Assembly (NCBI RefSeq): GCF_001858025.1 | Contig: NZ_LZQD01000001.1 | Coordinates: 767,994 to 824,630 of the forward strand | Reading direction: 5' to 3' | Length of the DNA stretch: 56,637 bases | Source of the DNA: Trichormus sp. NMC-1 | GTDB taxonomy: Bacteria > Cyanobacteriota > Cyanobacteriia > Cyanobacteriales > Nostocaceae | Shown here: piece by piece, positions 9,101 through 17,890 of the stretch | Layout of the letters: every line of letters starts with the position of its first letter | Position numbering within the stretch: position 1 is the stretch's first letter | Translations under genes and position numbers: made by a program | The notes under the pieces: model-generated | Databases searched by the model: none | The model's input: only the letters and a program-made list of their open reading frames with translations | What the model was told of the DNA's origin: nothing

Positions 9101-9646
9101 TTATTTCAAATCCAGCAACCCTTGTTCTTTTAATTTAGGATTAAAGCGAATTTGCGTTTTTACACCTCGTGATGCTAATACGAATAAAATTTCTGCCTCA
9201 ACACGCCGCGCCACATTCTTAATCAGTTTTATTTTATCTAAATCATCAATTAGTTGATTTTGATAATTAGTCTGTTCTTCAGTTGTCATTACTTCCTTAG
9301 CATTAATAGGATTAGTCCATTTTTCTTTATTTTCTACATTTCTCAAATCAAGACTACCATTTTCATCAATCCAAGCATTTTCAATATTTTCTAAAATTGT
9401 GCGGTTGGGACGGTCAATAGTTTGTACTTTTACCCAATAACATTGTTTTGGCTGACGGACTAAATGCTGCTTAAGACTAAGATAAACATCGCGGGAATAA
9501 CTTACAAATTGGAGATTTTTTTCTTGATCGAAAATAGCGTAAACTCCTATTTGTCCAGTAAAATTTTCTGGTAATTCACCATTCTCATCGATGTAAGTCA
9601 CATATTCTAAACTGGCTAAAGCAGGAATATTTGTTTCAGTAGTCAT
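9101..9646 (-). CDS. GIY-YIG nuclease-like protein
   Basis: 181 residues. The N-terminal half has the layout of a GIY-YIG domain: IGVYAIFDQEKNLQFVSYSRDVYLSLKQHL (about residues 33-62), then a conserved-type basic stretch and a downstream ENIENAWIDENG. The canonical Tyr-Ile-Gly of the second motif is replaced by SYSRD, so catalysis is doubtful. The C-terminal half is helical and charged. I assign it by pattern alone. The start MTTETNIPALASLEYV is followed by a normal soluble fold with no signal peptide. Confidence 0.55.
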   Translation of the reverse strand: MTTETNIPALASLEYVTYIDENGELPENFTGQIGVYAIFDQEKNLQFVSYSRDVYLSLKQHLVRQPKQCYWVKVQTIDRPNRTILENIENAWIDENGSLDLRNVENKEKWTNPINAKEVMTTEEQTNYQNQLIDDLDKIKLIKNVARRVEAEILFVLASRGVKTQIRFNPKLKEQGLLDLK

Positions 9647-9727
9647 AATGAAAATTCAAAATTTACAAAAAAGGGAAGAGGGAACAGGGAACTCTTAATC
9701 AGAAAACATATTTTCATGATTGCTTTG

Positions 9728-10051
9728 TTAAGCAATTTTTCGGTAAACTGCACAAAGGCGGCTAGGGTGAAAAATTTTCGCATTAAACATAAAATTGGGT
9801 GGTACATTGATGATTGTGTATTCACTAGATGCATGATATTGTTCAAATTCTGCTGGCATCCCTTTAGGTGTATCTAAACTGTAAGGATTTGGCTGAAAAA
9901 GCAGTTCTGTAAATTCTACTTTTTCCCATTGCAAATTTTGACAGATTTGGCTTAAGAATGATTCCCCCATTAATAATTTAAACAGAGTTTCTTTAGCTTC
10001 AGGTGCGAGTGTAAAACTACTATCAAAGTTCTGAACAATTTTTAGACGCAT
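9728..10051 (-). CDS. Conserved hypothetical protein
   Basis: 107 residues, not recognised. It begins MRLKIVQNFDSSFTLAPEAKETLFKLL and ends with SRLCAVYRKIA. No signal peptide, membrane span or known motif is visible. It lies downstream of rpoC2 on the same strand, beyond the rpoC2 terminator, so it is probably transcribed separately. Confidence 0.5.
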   Translation of the reverse strand: MRLKIVQNFDSSFTLAPEAKETLFKLLMGESFLSQICQNLQWEKVEFTELLFQPNPYSLDTPKGMPAEFEQYHASSEYTIINVPPNFMFNAKIFHPSRLCAVYRKIA

Positions 10052-10362
10052 TTTTCGTTACAGATTGTTATGGAAGACTGAGTGATGATTAAGTGTAAGA
10101 AGATTCTGCACGTTGTCACGTTGATAATCATCCTAACATCTCTAAATTTTACCCCTAAGCTCACTTGCAAAAGTTTAGTAAAGTTTACATTAGGGTGGAA
10201 TAGGTCTTAAATCTGACGTTTGTGTAAAATGACCACTTGAGAATAGCCTATTGGATTATGGGACTTATGTCACTCGATTTTGGATTTACGATTTTGGATT
10301 TTGGTCATATTTTATAATAACAATTCAAAATTCATAGGGGTAGTGGTAAACAAAGGTGAAGA
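10052..10362. other. Region between rpoC2 terminator and 9728-10051 gene
   Basis: These 311 bp must carry the promoter of the small minus-strand gene. They contain a run resembling the interspersed ATTTTGGATTTAC-type repeat (10272-10302). No gene seen. Confidence 0.35.
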
Positions 10363-10397
10363 TAAAAAAAAGGCAAAAGATGAATTTCTCTTGCCTT
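10363..10397 (-). terminator. Rho-independent terminator of rpoC2
   Basis: On the minus strand AAGGCAA (complement of 10391-10397) pairs with TTGCCTT (complement of 10370-10376) across a short loop, and a run of eight U follows (10363-10370). It lies 22 bases after the rpoC2 stop and would end the rpoB-rpoC1-rpoC2 transcript. Confidence 0.8.
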
Positions 10398-10418
10398 ATC
10401 AAAGATTATATTCTGGTT

Positions 10419-12284
10419 TTATTCTTCATCGAAATCATCATCATCATCATCATCTTCTTCTTCGTAGTCTTCCTCTTCTTCTTCTTCTACCAAATCACTG
10501 ACTTCATCAGCAATCAAATCATCATCATCATCATCTAATACCGGCTTTTGCTCTCTTCTGCCTCCATAACTACCATCCCCCAAACTAGGAGCATCAAGGC
10601 TATAGAGCTTGGCTGTACGGTCATCCAACACCATGTCTAAGGAATCATCAACTTCATCTAAGACTCCTGTGCCTAGGTCAGTTCCATAGTCGTCAATGGT
10701 GGTAGTCTCTTCATAGGTGTTGTAGCCAGTACCAGCCGGAATCAACCGCCCAATGATCACGTTTTCTTTTAAGCCTCGCAGCCAGTCAGATTTGCCCTCA
10801 ATGGCGGCTTCAGTTAAGACTCTGGTGGTTTCTTGGAACGATGCAGCGGAGATGAAACTATCAGTGTTGAGAGATGCCTTGGTGATACCCAACAATACGG
10901 GAGTATACTGTGCCTTTGCTCCACCGGTGATAGACATGGCTTCGTTGACTTGTTCTACTTGGCGCAGTTCTACCAGTTCTCCAGGTAACATGGTGGTGTC
11001 ACCGCCGTCATCGATACGGACTTTGTTGGTCATCTGCCGGACAATTACTTCTATGTGTTTGTCAGCAATATCAATGCCTTGGGACTGATAAACCATCTGC
11101 ACTTCGTTAACCAAGAAGCTCTGTACCTTTTGCAAGGCATGACTAGCACAGGCATAGATACCATCTTCGGAACCGAGACTAAAGAATATTTCTAAGATCT
11201 CGTGGGGGTTGGAGGGTCCATCTGTCAGGGGTTGACCGGCTAGGACTTGAGCGCCGTCGGGAACCATGAGGTTTTGTCCAGGTCCGAGAGGATAGTCGGT
11301 GATGACTCCGTTAGATTCTACAACTTTGATGGCGTAAGCTTCACGGGTGATGCTGGTGATTTCATCACCGTCTCCATACACCACTTTCACCAATCCTGGA
11401 CGACGGCATAATATACAGGCTTCCTTGGGTTTGCGGGCTTCTAATAGTTCTTCAATCCGGGGCAGACCTTGAATAATGTCTCCGGTTTTCGCCCGTTCAA
11501 ACACCAATAACACCAGGTTGTCTCCCCGTTGTACCAAGTCCCCATCTTCTATTTGCAATACTGCTCCAGGACTGACTCGGTAAGGACGACCAACGCGCAG
11601 CGTGATGGTGTAAGGTGTGGGGTGTGGGGTGTGGGGCAGGGGAGAAGAGGACGCGGTGATGGGGAGACGCGGTGACGCGGAGAGATTGTCCCCCTGTCCC
11701 CCTGTCCCCGTGTCTCCGTGTCCTTCTTTGCTGTCACCTGTCACCTGTAACCTGTCACCTGCTTTTACTGATACCACTTGTCCAGATTCGGAAACTAAAA
11801 CACCGGGGGCGATTTCTGTTCCTTCTACTAACAAGTCGCCTTTTTTGACTTTGGGTGGGGTGGTGGTGGAGATGGAGATCATGTCGTTGTCACGCAAGAC
11901 TAAGCAGCGGCGCACTGCTTCTGCGTCTTTCCTTACTCCTCTGACTATGCCGCCTTCTTTACACAATATCTGCGTCCGTGCTACTACTGAGCCAGGGACA
12001 ATGCTTAACCCATCTTCAACTTCTAGGGTGGTTTGGGTTGCTCCTTGGGTGGCATCAGCGGCAATGTCTCGGCGAATCACCAAAGACTCTAATATCACCA
12101 ACTGCAACCGCTGAAGTTCAGGGTTTTCTAAGTCGGGGACTAGTTCAATGTCTGCTGCCAAGGGTGAAGAACTATGATCTTGTTCTCCTTCTTGCTCAAT
12201 TTCTAACACTAATTGAGTCCGCAGCAGTTCTACTCCTTCTACAGATTTGACTCGTTCTGAATCTTTGTAGGGTAGGCGTTGCAC
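10419..12284 (-). CDS. rpoC2: RNA polymerase beta-prime C-terminal part, separated by frameshift
   Basis: This open frame holds the C-terminal 621 residues of the split cyanobacterial beta-prime subunit. It begins inside duplication copy A (GTG at 12284; the frame is open to the end of copy A at 12308). It carries the end of the trigger-loop insertion and then the second trigger-loop helix region ([22 protein letters not shown], near residue 266). The jaw/clamp segments and a very acidic tail (about 38 residues of D/E, from GAA/GAT repeats) follow. A foreign repeat-derived stretch ([10 protein letters not shown] and neighbours) lies at 11600-11723. In the intact gene this frame would be joined to the N-terminal part. 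Whether it is translated alone from an internal start is unknown; no good Shine-Dalgarno precedes the GTG. Confidence 0.85.
   Translation of the reverse strand: MQRLPYKDSERVKSVEGVELLRTQLVLEIEQEGEQDHSSSPLAADIELVPDLENPELQRLQLVILESLVIRRDIAADATQGATQTTLEVEDGLSIVPGSVVARTQILCKEGGIVRGVRKDAEAVRRCLVLRDNDMISISTTTPPKVKKGDLLVEGTEIAPGVLVSESGQVVSVKAGDRLQVTGDSKEGHGDTGTGGQGDNLSASPRLPITASSSPLPHTPHPTPYTITLRVGRPYRVSPGAVLQIEDGDLVQRGDNLVLLVFERAKTGDIIQGLPRIEELLEARKPKEACILCRRPGLVKVVYGDGDEITSITREAYAIKVVESNGVITDYPLGPGQNLMVPDGAQVLAGQPLTDGPSNPHEILEIFFSLGSEDGIYACASHALQKVQSFLVNEVQMVYQSQGIDIADKHIEVIVRQMTNKVRIDDGGDTTMLPGELVELRQVEQVNEAMSITGGAKAQYTPVLLGITKASLNTDSFISAASFQETTRVLTEAAIEGKSDWLRGLKENVIIGRLIPAGTGYNTYEETTTIDDYGTDLGTGVLDEVDDSLDMVLDDRTAKLYSLDAPSLGDGSYGGRREQKPVLDDDDDDLIADEVSDLVEEEEEEDYEEEDDDDDDDFDEE
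11649..11723. repeat. Dispersed GC-rich repeat inserted in frame in rpoC2
   Basis: The complement reads GGACACGGAGACACGGGG, then CAGGGGGACA units, then CCGCGTCACCGCGTCTCC. The same sequence type lies in intergenic DNA at 23374-23445. Here it is translated in rpoC2 as a Gly/Asp/Ser-rich stretch ([18 protein letters not shown]). A second copy (12309-12376) results from the 653-bp duplication. Confidence 0.85.
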
Positions 12285-12308
12285 GGCTCGGAGTTGAATT
12301 GAGCGTCC
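11656..12308. repeat. 653-bp exact tandem duplication within rpoC2, copy A
   Basis: The stretch starting GTGATGGGGAGACGCGG and ending GAATTGAGCGTCC is repeated immediately at 12309-12961. I found no differences on reading both copies. The period is 653 bases (12309 minus 11656), which is two more than a multiple of three, so rpoC2 loses its frame at the junction. Joining bases 15394-12309 directly to 11655-10419 gives 4323 bases, exactly 1441 codons with a single stop. Confidence 0.97.
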
Positions 12309-15300
12309 GTGATGGGGAGACGCGGTGACGCGGAGAGATTGTCCCCCTGTCCCCCTGTCCCCGTGTCTCCGTGTCCTTCTTTGCTGTCACCTGTCACCTG
12401 TAACCTGTCACCTGCTTTTACTGATACCACTTGTCCAGATTCGGAAACTAAAACACCGGGGGCGATTTCTGTTCCTTCTACTAACAAGTCGCCTTTTTTG
12501 ACTTTGGGTGGGGTGGTGGTGGAGATGGAGATCATGTCGTTGTCACGCAAGACTAAGCAGCGGCGCACTGCTTCTGCGTCTTTCCTTACTCCTCTGACTA
12601 TGCCGCCTTCTTTACACAATATCTGCGTCCGTGCTACTACTGAGCCAGGGACAATGCTTAACCCATCTTCAACTTCTAGGGTGGTTTGGGTTGCTCCTTG
12701 GGTGGCATCAGCGGCAATGTCTCGGCGAATCACCAAAGACTCTAATATCACCAACTGCAACCGCTGAAGTTCAGGGTTTTCTAAGTCGGGGACTAGTTCA
12801 ATGTCTGCTGCCAAGGGTGAAGAACTATGATCTTGTTCTCCTTCTTGCTCAATTTCTAACACTAATTGAGTCCGCAGCAGTTCTACTCCTTCTACAGATT
12901 TGACTCGTTCTGAATCTTTGTAGGGTAGGCGTTGCACGGCTCGGAGTTGAATTGAGCGTCCGGTTTGTTGGCTAACTGATGTGGTGGAGGGCAGGTCTGG
13001 GTTACTGGGAACTGCAAATTCAATTACAGGACGACTCAACAGGGCGGGGCCTTCGGGAGATTCTATATATTGAATGTAGCGCAGTTCGGTGGCGACTGTT
13101 CCTAGGAGTTCTTCTCCGGGTTGAAGAAAGGTGTTGTCGCGCCCCATGATTGATTCTGGGTCATCGACCATCAACAGTTCCCCTGGCTTAATCACTACTT
13201 CTCTCAAGATGTCGTTCTTTTGAGTAACTTCTATGACTCCGCTGGTTTGACAGAAGATGTCTTTGACGACTTCGGTTCCGGCTTCGACAAACTGCCCATC
13301 TTCTACTATCAACAAGGAAATGTCTTTGTTGACTTCGTGGGTTTCTTCGGGAATCCACAACATTGTGCCACCGGTGACTACCTCATATCCGAGTTTGGCT
13401 TTGCCTTTTTTCTGAACTTCTACGCCGGCGAATTTCAAAAATCCTCCGGTGGTGGTGCGATAACGGTCATCAATTAGCTCGGCAACTACCTGACCATTCT
13501 GTACTTTTGTCCCTGGGGTGGCACGGAGATTGAAAGTCTGGGAGGAAGGTGACGGGTGACAGGTGACAGGTGACAGAGAAGAAGAATTTTCTATTGTCTC
13601 TTCTCTACTCCCTTCTTCCCTGTTCCCGCTCTCACCTGCCGCCTGTTCTCTGTAACCTTCTCCTGTATGCACTAAATAATTATTCCGTCCTTGGGAACTA
13701 TGGACTGTGACTGTGGCTTGGTCTAGAACTACTGAGGCGGTGATGATTTCTATTTCTCTGGTGGCTTTGCCGGGGATGATTTCTGGCAGCCGGACTACTC
13801 CACCATGCACGCTGGTGAGTTTGGTTTCAGCTAAGACACCGTTGGTTTCTATGCTGTCGCCGTTTTTGACTACTAATTCTGCTCCTGGGGGCAGGTTATA
13901 CACTTCTCCAGAAAGAATCCAAATCAATCCTCCTCTAGAGGCAGTGGTGGTGGTGTTGCCCTGACGGTCGGTTTTTTGTTCAGAAACTACATCAGCAAAC
14001 TGCACTTCTCCCGCTAAGTCTGAGGCTACGTCTTTGACGGCTTTTTCGGTGTTGGTGCGGGTGGTTCTGCCTCCTAGGGCAACCTCTGCTAATAATTGCC
14101 CTAATTTGACCTTTTGCCCTTCATGTATATAGAGGGTGGAACCTTGGGTAACATGAATTTCCTGTTGCTTGCCTTCTATGGGGGCGCTCTCAGGGTCTGC
14201 ACTCTTGGATTTGGGGTTTTGGATTTCTAAGATGCCGTTGGTTTCGGCATAGAGTGCGTCTTCACCGTGACGGGTACGATAAGGACGGGTTTTGAGTTTG
14301 CGAGAGATTTTGACTGTGCCGTCAATTTTGGAGCGGACTTGTTGGGCAACTTCGCCGGTGAATACGCCTCCGGTGTGGAAAGTCCGCATGGTAAGCTGGG
14401 TTCCCGGTTCACCGATGCTCTGAGCGGCAATGATGCCCACTGCTTCTCCTAAGTCTACCATTTTGGCGTGTGCCAAGCTCCAGCCGTAACAGTGCTGACA
14501 GACTGAACGGGCTGCTTCACAGGTGAGAGGACTCCGCACTAAAACTTCTTTGACTTGGGCGGCTTGAATGACTGCGGCGAGGTCGTCGGAGATGGGGGTG
14601 TTGCGGGGGGCGATGATTTCGCCGGTGGTGGGGTGAATTACGTCTTCTCCTACTACTCGCCCCATGAGTCTGGTGCCAATGGGGATGAGGACTTTTGCGC
14701 CTTCGGTCATGTCCCGTAGGGGTATGCCTCTGGTGGTGCCACAGTCAAATTCCCGAATGATTACGTCTTGGGATACATCTACTAGTCGGCGGGTGAGATA
14801 TCCTGAGTCGGCGGTGCGGAGTGCGGTGTCTACTAATCCCTTTCTGGCTCCATAACTGGAGATGATATATTCAGTGACGGTCAGTCCTTCTCGGAAGTTG
14901 GTTTTGATGGGTAAATCTATAATTTCCCCTTGGGGGTCTGCCATTAGTCCCCGCATTCCCACTAATTGGCGGACTTGGGAGATGTTACCTCTGGCTCCAG
15001 AGAAAGCCATCATGTAAACTGAGTTGAGTGGGTCCGTGGCTTTGAAGTGGGCGACTACTTCGTCCTTGAGGCTTTCGCTGGTTCCGTTCCAGGTGTCGAT
15101 AACTTTTTGGAAACGTTCAACTTCGGTGATTTCCCCCCGTTTAAACCGAGCTTCGGTGCTGAGAATTTCTTCTTCGGCGGCTTCTAGGAGCGATCGCTTG
15201 GAGGGCGGAACCATGAGATCATCAACACTGATGGAAACTCCGGCTTTGGTGGCATAACGAAACCCTAAGTCTTTGAGTTTGTCTGCCATGACGGCGGTGC

Positions 15301-15394
15301 GGGCGGTTCCATAGTGGGTAAATGCCCAAGATATTAAGTTTCTCAGCTGACTTTTGTTAACAACAACGTTACGAAAAATCATTTTTTCAGTCAT
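12239..15394 (-). CDS. rpoC2: RNA polymerase beta-prime N-terminal part, ends by frameshift
   Basis: RpoC2 is the C-terminal two-thirds of the catalytic beta-prime subunit in cyanobacteria. This frame has the bridge helix ([16 protein letters not shown], about residue 215), the zinc site (Cys in EFDCGTTRG and [11 protein letters not shown]) and the first trigger-loop helix ([12 protein letters not shown], about residue 340). It then enters the long SI3-type insertion, with beta-rich repeats. In-frame repeat-derived stretches occur near 14172-14226 ([18 protein letters not shown]) and 13540-13650 ([13 protein letters not shown]). True sequence runs to about residue 1028 (end of copy B at 12309), followed by 23 aberrant residues and a stop. 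The start ATG lies in the heptad array; AAGGA sits 10 bases upstream. rpoC1 is upstream. Confidence 0.93.
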   Translation of the reverse strand: MTEKMIFRNVVVNKSQLRNLISWAFTHYGTARTAVMADKLKDLGFRYATKAGVSISVDDLMVPPSKRSLLEAAEEEILSTEARFKRGEITEVERFQKVIDTWNGTSESLKDEVVAHFKATDPLNSVYMMAFSGARGNISQVRQLVGMRGLMADPQGEIIDLPIKTNFREGLTVTEYIISSYGARKGLVDTALRTADSGYLTRRLVDVSQDVIIREFDCGTTRGIPLRDMTEGAKVLIPIGTRLMGRVVGEDVIHPTTGEIIAPRNTPISDDLAAVIQAAQVKEVLVRSPLTCEAARSVCQHCYGWSLAHAKMVDLGEAVGIIAAQSIGEPGTQLTMRTFHTGGVFTGEVAQQVRSKIDGTVKISRKLKTRPYRTRHGEDALYAETNGILEIQNPKSKSADPESAPIEGKQQEIHVTQGSTLYIHEGQKVKLGQLLAEVALGGRTTRTNTEKAVKDVASDLAGEVQFADVVSEQKTDRQGNTTTTASRGGLIWILSGEVYNLPPGAELVVKNGDSIETNGVLAETKLTSVHGGVVRLPEIIPGKATREIEIITASVVLDQATVTVHSSQGRNNYLVHTGEGYREQAAGESGNREEGSREETIENSSSLSPVTCHPSPSSQTFNLRATPGTKVQNGQVVAELIDDRYRTTTGGFLKFAGVEVQKKGKAKLGYEVVTGGTMLWIPEETHEVNKDISLLIVEDGQFVEAGTEVVKDIFCQTSGVIEVTQKNDILREVVIKPGELLMVDDPESIMGRDNTFLQPGEELLGTVATELRYIQYIESPEGPALLSRPVIEFAVPSNPDLPSTTSVSQQTGRSIQLRAVQRLPYKDSERVKSVEGVELLRTQLVLEIEQEGEQDHSSSPLAADIELVPDLENPELQRLQLVILESLVIRRDIAADATQGATQTTLEVEDGLSIVPGSVVARTQILCKEGGIVRGVRKDAEAVRRCLVLRDNDMISISTTTPPKVKKGDLLVEGTEIAPGVLVSESGQVVSVKAGDRLQVTGDSKEGHGDTGTGGQGDNLSASPRLPITDAQFNSEPCNAYPTKIQNESNL
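12309..12961. repeat. 653-bp exact tandem duplication within rpoC2, copy B
   Basis: This is the second unit of the duplication described at 11656-12308. It is in frame with the upstream (N-terminal) part of rpoC2; copy A is in frame with the C-terminal part. Outside the units only one base is shared at the junction (G), so no long homology explains the event. Confidence 0.97.
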
Positions 15395-15768
15395 TAGTCA
15401 TTAGTCCTTAGTCATTGGTCATTAGTCATTGGTCATTGGTCATTAGTCATTGGTCATTGGTCATTAGTCATTGGTCATTGGTCATTAGTCATTGGTCATT
15501 GGTCATTAGTCATTGGTCATTGGTCATTAGTCATTGGTCATTGGTCATTAGTCATTGGTCATTGGTCATTAGTCATTGGTCATTGGTCATTAGTCATTGG
15601 TCATTGGTCATTAGTCATTGGTCATTGGTCATTAGTCATTGGTCATTGGTCATTAGTCATTGGTCATTGGTCATTAGTCATTGGTCATTGGTCATTAGTC
15701 ATTGGTCATTGGTCATTAGTCATTGGTCATTGGTCATTAGTCATTGGTCATTAGTCATTGGTCATTGG
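15391..15768. repeat. Heptanucleotide array, 54 units of TCATT[AG]G
   Basis: The array is 378 bp, exactly 54 heptads. From 15419 on, it is mostly a regular triplet order of one TCATTAG and two TCATTGG (a 21-bp higher-order unit). The rpoC2 start codon is inside the first heptad. The third heptad (15405-15411) is TCCTTAG, which on the coding strand reads CTAAGGA. This matches short tandemly repeated (STRR) heptamers known in heterocystous cyanobacteria. It lies wholly within the rpoC1-rpoC2 transcript. Confidence 0.97.
15395..15409 (-). promoter_or_regulatory. Shine-Dalgarno-like site of rpoC2 made by a variant heptad
   Basis: The complement of TCCTT at 15405-15409 is AAGGA, 10 bases before the rpoC2 ATG (15394-15392). 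All other heptads read CTAATGA or CCAATGA on this strand and lack any AGG core. Confidence 0.65.
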
Positions 15769-15864
15769 TTTTAAGCCATTAGCTATTAGTTTGCTCAAAG
15801 CTTTAGGTGCTAACAGTTCTAGTCACTATTTGCTTTATGTTAGTAATTAATCATCCCCTTGGAT
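15769..15864. other. Unique spacer between two heptad arrays
   Basis: About 96 bp of non-repeat sequence separates two heptad arrays of opposite orientation. In RNA it could be the loop of a large hairpin. No gene is seen. Confidence 0.4.
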
Positions 15865-15920
15865 CTAATAACTAATGACTAATGACTAATGACTAATGAC
15901 TAATGACTAATAACTAATAA
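15865..15920. repeat. Inverted heptad array, 8 units of CTAAT[AG]A
   Basis: Eight heptads (one CTAATAA, five CTAATGA, two CTAATAA) run directly up to the rpoC1 stop codon, which is in a continuing partial heptad (CTAA, 15921-15924). The orientation is opposite to the 54-unit array, so the two can pair in the transcript. Confidence 0.95.
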
Positions 15921-17798
15921 CTAACTTGCCAGGGCTTCTTGAATGGCTTTGTTATAAATTACTCGACCAGGGGTGGTGTAGATATACTGAGAAATCAATT
16001 TCCCTTGGGCATCTTGGCGAACGCGGCGGAATTTATACAACAATGTCTGGGTGCCATCGTTGTTTTCTATGACTTCTAATGGTTCGGTGTCTGGTTGGCT
16101 GGTTTCCATTTCGCCGTCGAACCGGACATATATATAGGCATGGAGTTCTACTTGGTCTTGGTGATATGCCATGATCACATCATCGAGGGAAGCGAAATAT
16201 CCACCTGCACCTTTAGTGGCGGCGGGATTTTCGGCGGTTAAATAATACGCTCCCAATACCATGTCTTGGCTGGGGGTGACGATGGGTTTGCCTGTGGCAG
16301 GTGAAAGAATGTTGTTAGAAGCTAACATCAACAGTCTGGCTTCGGCTTGACTTTCCAATGACAGGGGGACGTGAACTGCCATTTGGTCGCCGTCAAAGTC
16401 GGCGTTAAAGGCTGGACAGACGAGAGGATGGAGTTGGATGGCTCTGCCTTCGACTAATATGGGTTCAAAGGCTTGAATTCCTAAACGGTGCAGGGTGGGG
16501 GCGCGGTTTAACATCACCGGATGCCCTTCTATGACTTCTTCTAATACGTCCCAAACGCTGGGGTCGTTGCGAGAGATGAGTTTTTTGGCGGCTTTGATGT
16601 TGTTGACCATGCCAGAACGAATCAACCGGTTGATGACGAAGGGTTGAAATAGTTCTATGGCCATTTCTCTGGGTAGTCCACATTGGTGGATTTTCAGCTT
16701 GGGACCGACGACTATGACTGAGCGTCCGGAATAGTCAACTCGTTTGCCTAGGAGGTTTTGGCGGAAGCGTCCTTGTTTTCCCTCAATAATATCGGAGAGG
16801 GATTTGAGGGGGCGGTTGTTTGCACCTACTACTGTCCGTCCGCGCCGACCGTTGTCTATGAGGGCATCGACGGCTTCTTGCAACATCCGTTTTTCGTTAC
16901 GGACGATGATTTCTGGAGCTAATATTTCTTGCAGTCTAGCTAGACGGTTGTTGCGGTTAATCACCCGACGGTATAAGTCGTTGAGGTCGCTGGTGGCGAA
17001 TCTGCCGCCGTCGAGTTGCACCATTGGGCGCAGGTCGGGAGGAATGACGGGAATGACTGCCATGACCATCCATTCTGGTTTGGAACCGGTGGCGATGAAG
17101 TTATCGATTACCCGCAGACGTTTGATGAGTTTGGCGCGTTTTTGTCCTTTGGCGTTGCCGATTTCTTCTCTGAGGTTTTCGGCTTCTTGTTCGAGGTTGA
17201 TATCTGCCAATAGTCGTAGCAGTGCTTCTGCCCCAATGCCGACTTCGACTCCGACGAGGAGAGAATCTTCGCTATAGATTGCGTCTTCGATTTCTAACCA
17301 CTGGTCTTCGCTGAGGAGTTGTTTGTAGGTGAGGGTGTCGGCGTTGCCGGGGGCGAGTACTACATAGGAGTTGAAGTAGACGATTTGTTCAACATCCCGC
17401 AGGGGCATATCTAGGAGAATAGCAATATAACTAGGAATGCCTTTGAGATACCACACATGAGCTACTGGGGCTGCGAGTTTAATAAAGCCCATGCGGTGTC
17501 GGCGCACACGAGACTCTGTGACTTCTACTCCACAGCGTTCACAAACTATGCCTCTATGACGAACACGTTTATATTTACCACAATGGCACTCCCAGTCTTT
17601 CGCTGGTCCAAAGATGCGCTCACAGAATAAGCCGTCCATTTCTGGCTTGAGAGTGCGGTAATTAATAGTTTCTGGCTTGGTGACTTCACCCACAACTTGA
17701 CCGTTGGGCAAAGTGCGCTCACCCCAGGCTCGAATTCTTTCTGGAGAAGCCAGTCCGATTTTTACGTAGTCAAACTGATTAGTTTGGGGAGATCTCAT
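15921..17798 (-). CDS. rpoC1: RNA polymerase gamma subunit (N-terminal part of beta-prime)
   Basis: RpoC1 carries the polymerase active site. The Mg-binding motif is intact ([15 protein letters not shown], about residues 460-470), and the zinc cluster is [20 protein letters not shown] near residue 71. The lid/rudder and switch segments ([37 protein letters not shown]) are also present. At 625 residues it has the normal cyanobacterial length, ending ALAS after IYNKAIQEA. It follows rpoB by 92 bases and precedes rpoC2 with a 526-bp gap filled by heptad repeats, longer than usual for this operon. Confidence 0.97.
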   Translation of the reverse strand: MRSPQTNQFDYVKIGLASPERIRAWGERTLPNGQVVGEVTKPETINYRTLKPEMDGLFCERIFGPAKDWECHCGKYKRVRHRGIVCERCGVEVTESRVRRHRMGFIKLAAPVAHVWYLKGIPSYIAILLDMPLRDVEQIVYFNSYVVLAPGNADTLTYKQLLSEDQWLEIEDAIYSEDSLLVGVEVGIGAEALLRLLADINLEQEAENLREEIGNAKGQKRAKLIKRLRVIDNFIATGSKPEWMVMAVIPVIPPDLRPMVQLDGGRFATSDLNDLYRRVINRNNRLARLQEILAPEIIVRNEKRMLQEAVDALIDNGRRGRTVVGANNRPLKSLSDIIEGKQGRFRQNLLGKRVDYSGRSVIVVGPKLKIHQCGLPREMAIELFQPFVINRLIRSGMVNNIKAAKKLISRNDPSVWDVLEEVIEGHPVMLNRAPTLHRLGIQAFEPILVEGRAIQLHPLVCPAFNADFDGDQMAVHVPLSLESQAEARLLMLASNNILSPATGKPIVTPSQDMVLGAYYLTAENPAATKGAGGYFASLDDVIMAYHQDQVELHAYIYVRFDGEMETSQPDTEPLEVIENNDGTQTLLYKFRRVRQDAQGKLISQYIYTTPGRVIYNKAIQEALAS

Positions 17799-17890
17799 GA
17801 GAATTAAAAATGAAAAATTTAAAATTAAAAAAAGAAATTGGTGATGGGTAAAAAACTCTTATCCATTACCCATCACCTATTACCCATTAC

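Noticed and set aside
10280-10538. Short plus-strand open frames near 10280-10538
   Set aside because: Antisense to the triplet-repeat acidic tail of rpoC2 and rich in His/Ile/Phe runs; not genes.
11617-12903. Plus-strand open frames of 90-165 codons opposite rpoC2
   Set aside because: They are antisense shadows of rpoC2, occurring twice because of the duplication.
15391-15768. CRISPR-like appearance of the heptad arrays
   Set aside because: Units are 7 or 21 bases without unique spacers and no cas genes are present.
15415-15774. Plus-strand open frame of 119 codons repeating ISHWSLV
   Set aside because: Purely a reading of the heptad array; 21 bases encode seven residues, with no coding signature and antisense to the rpoC1-rpoC2 transcript.
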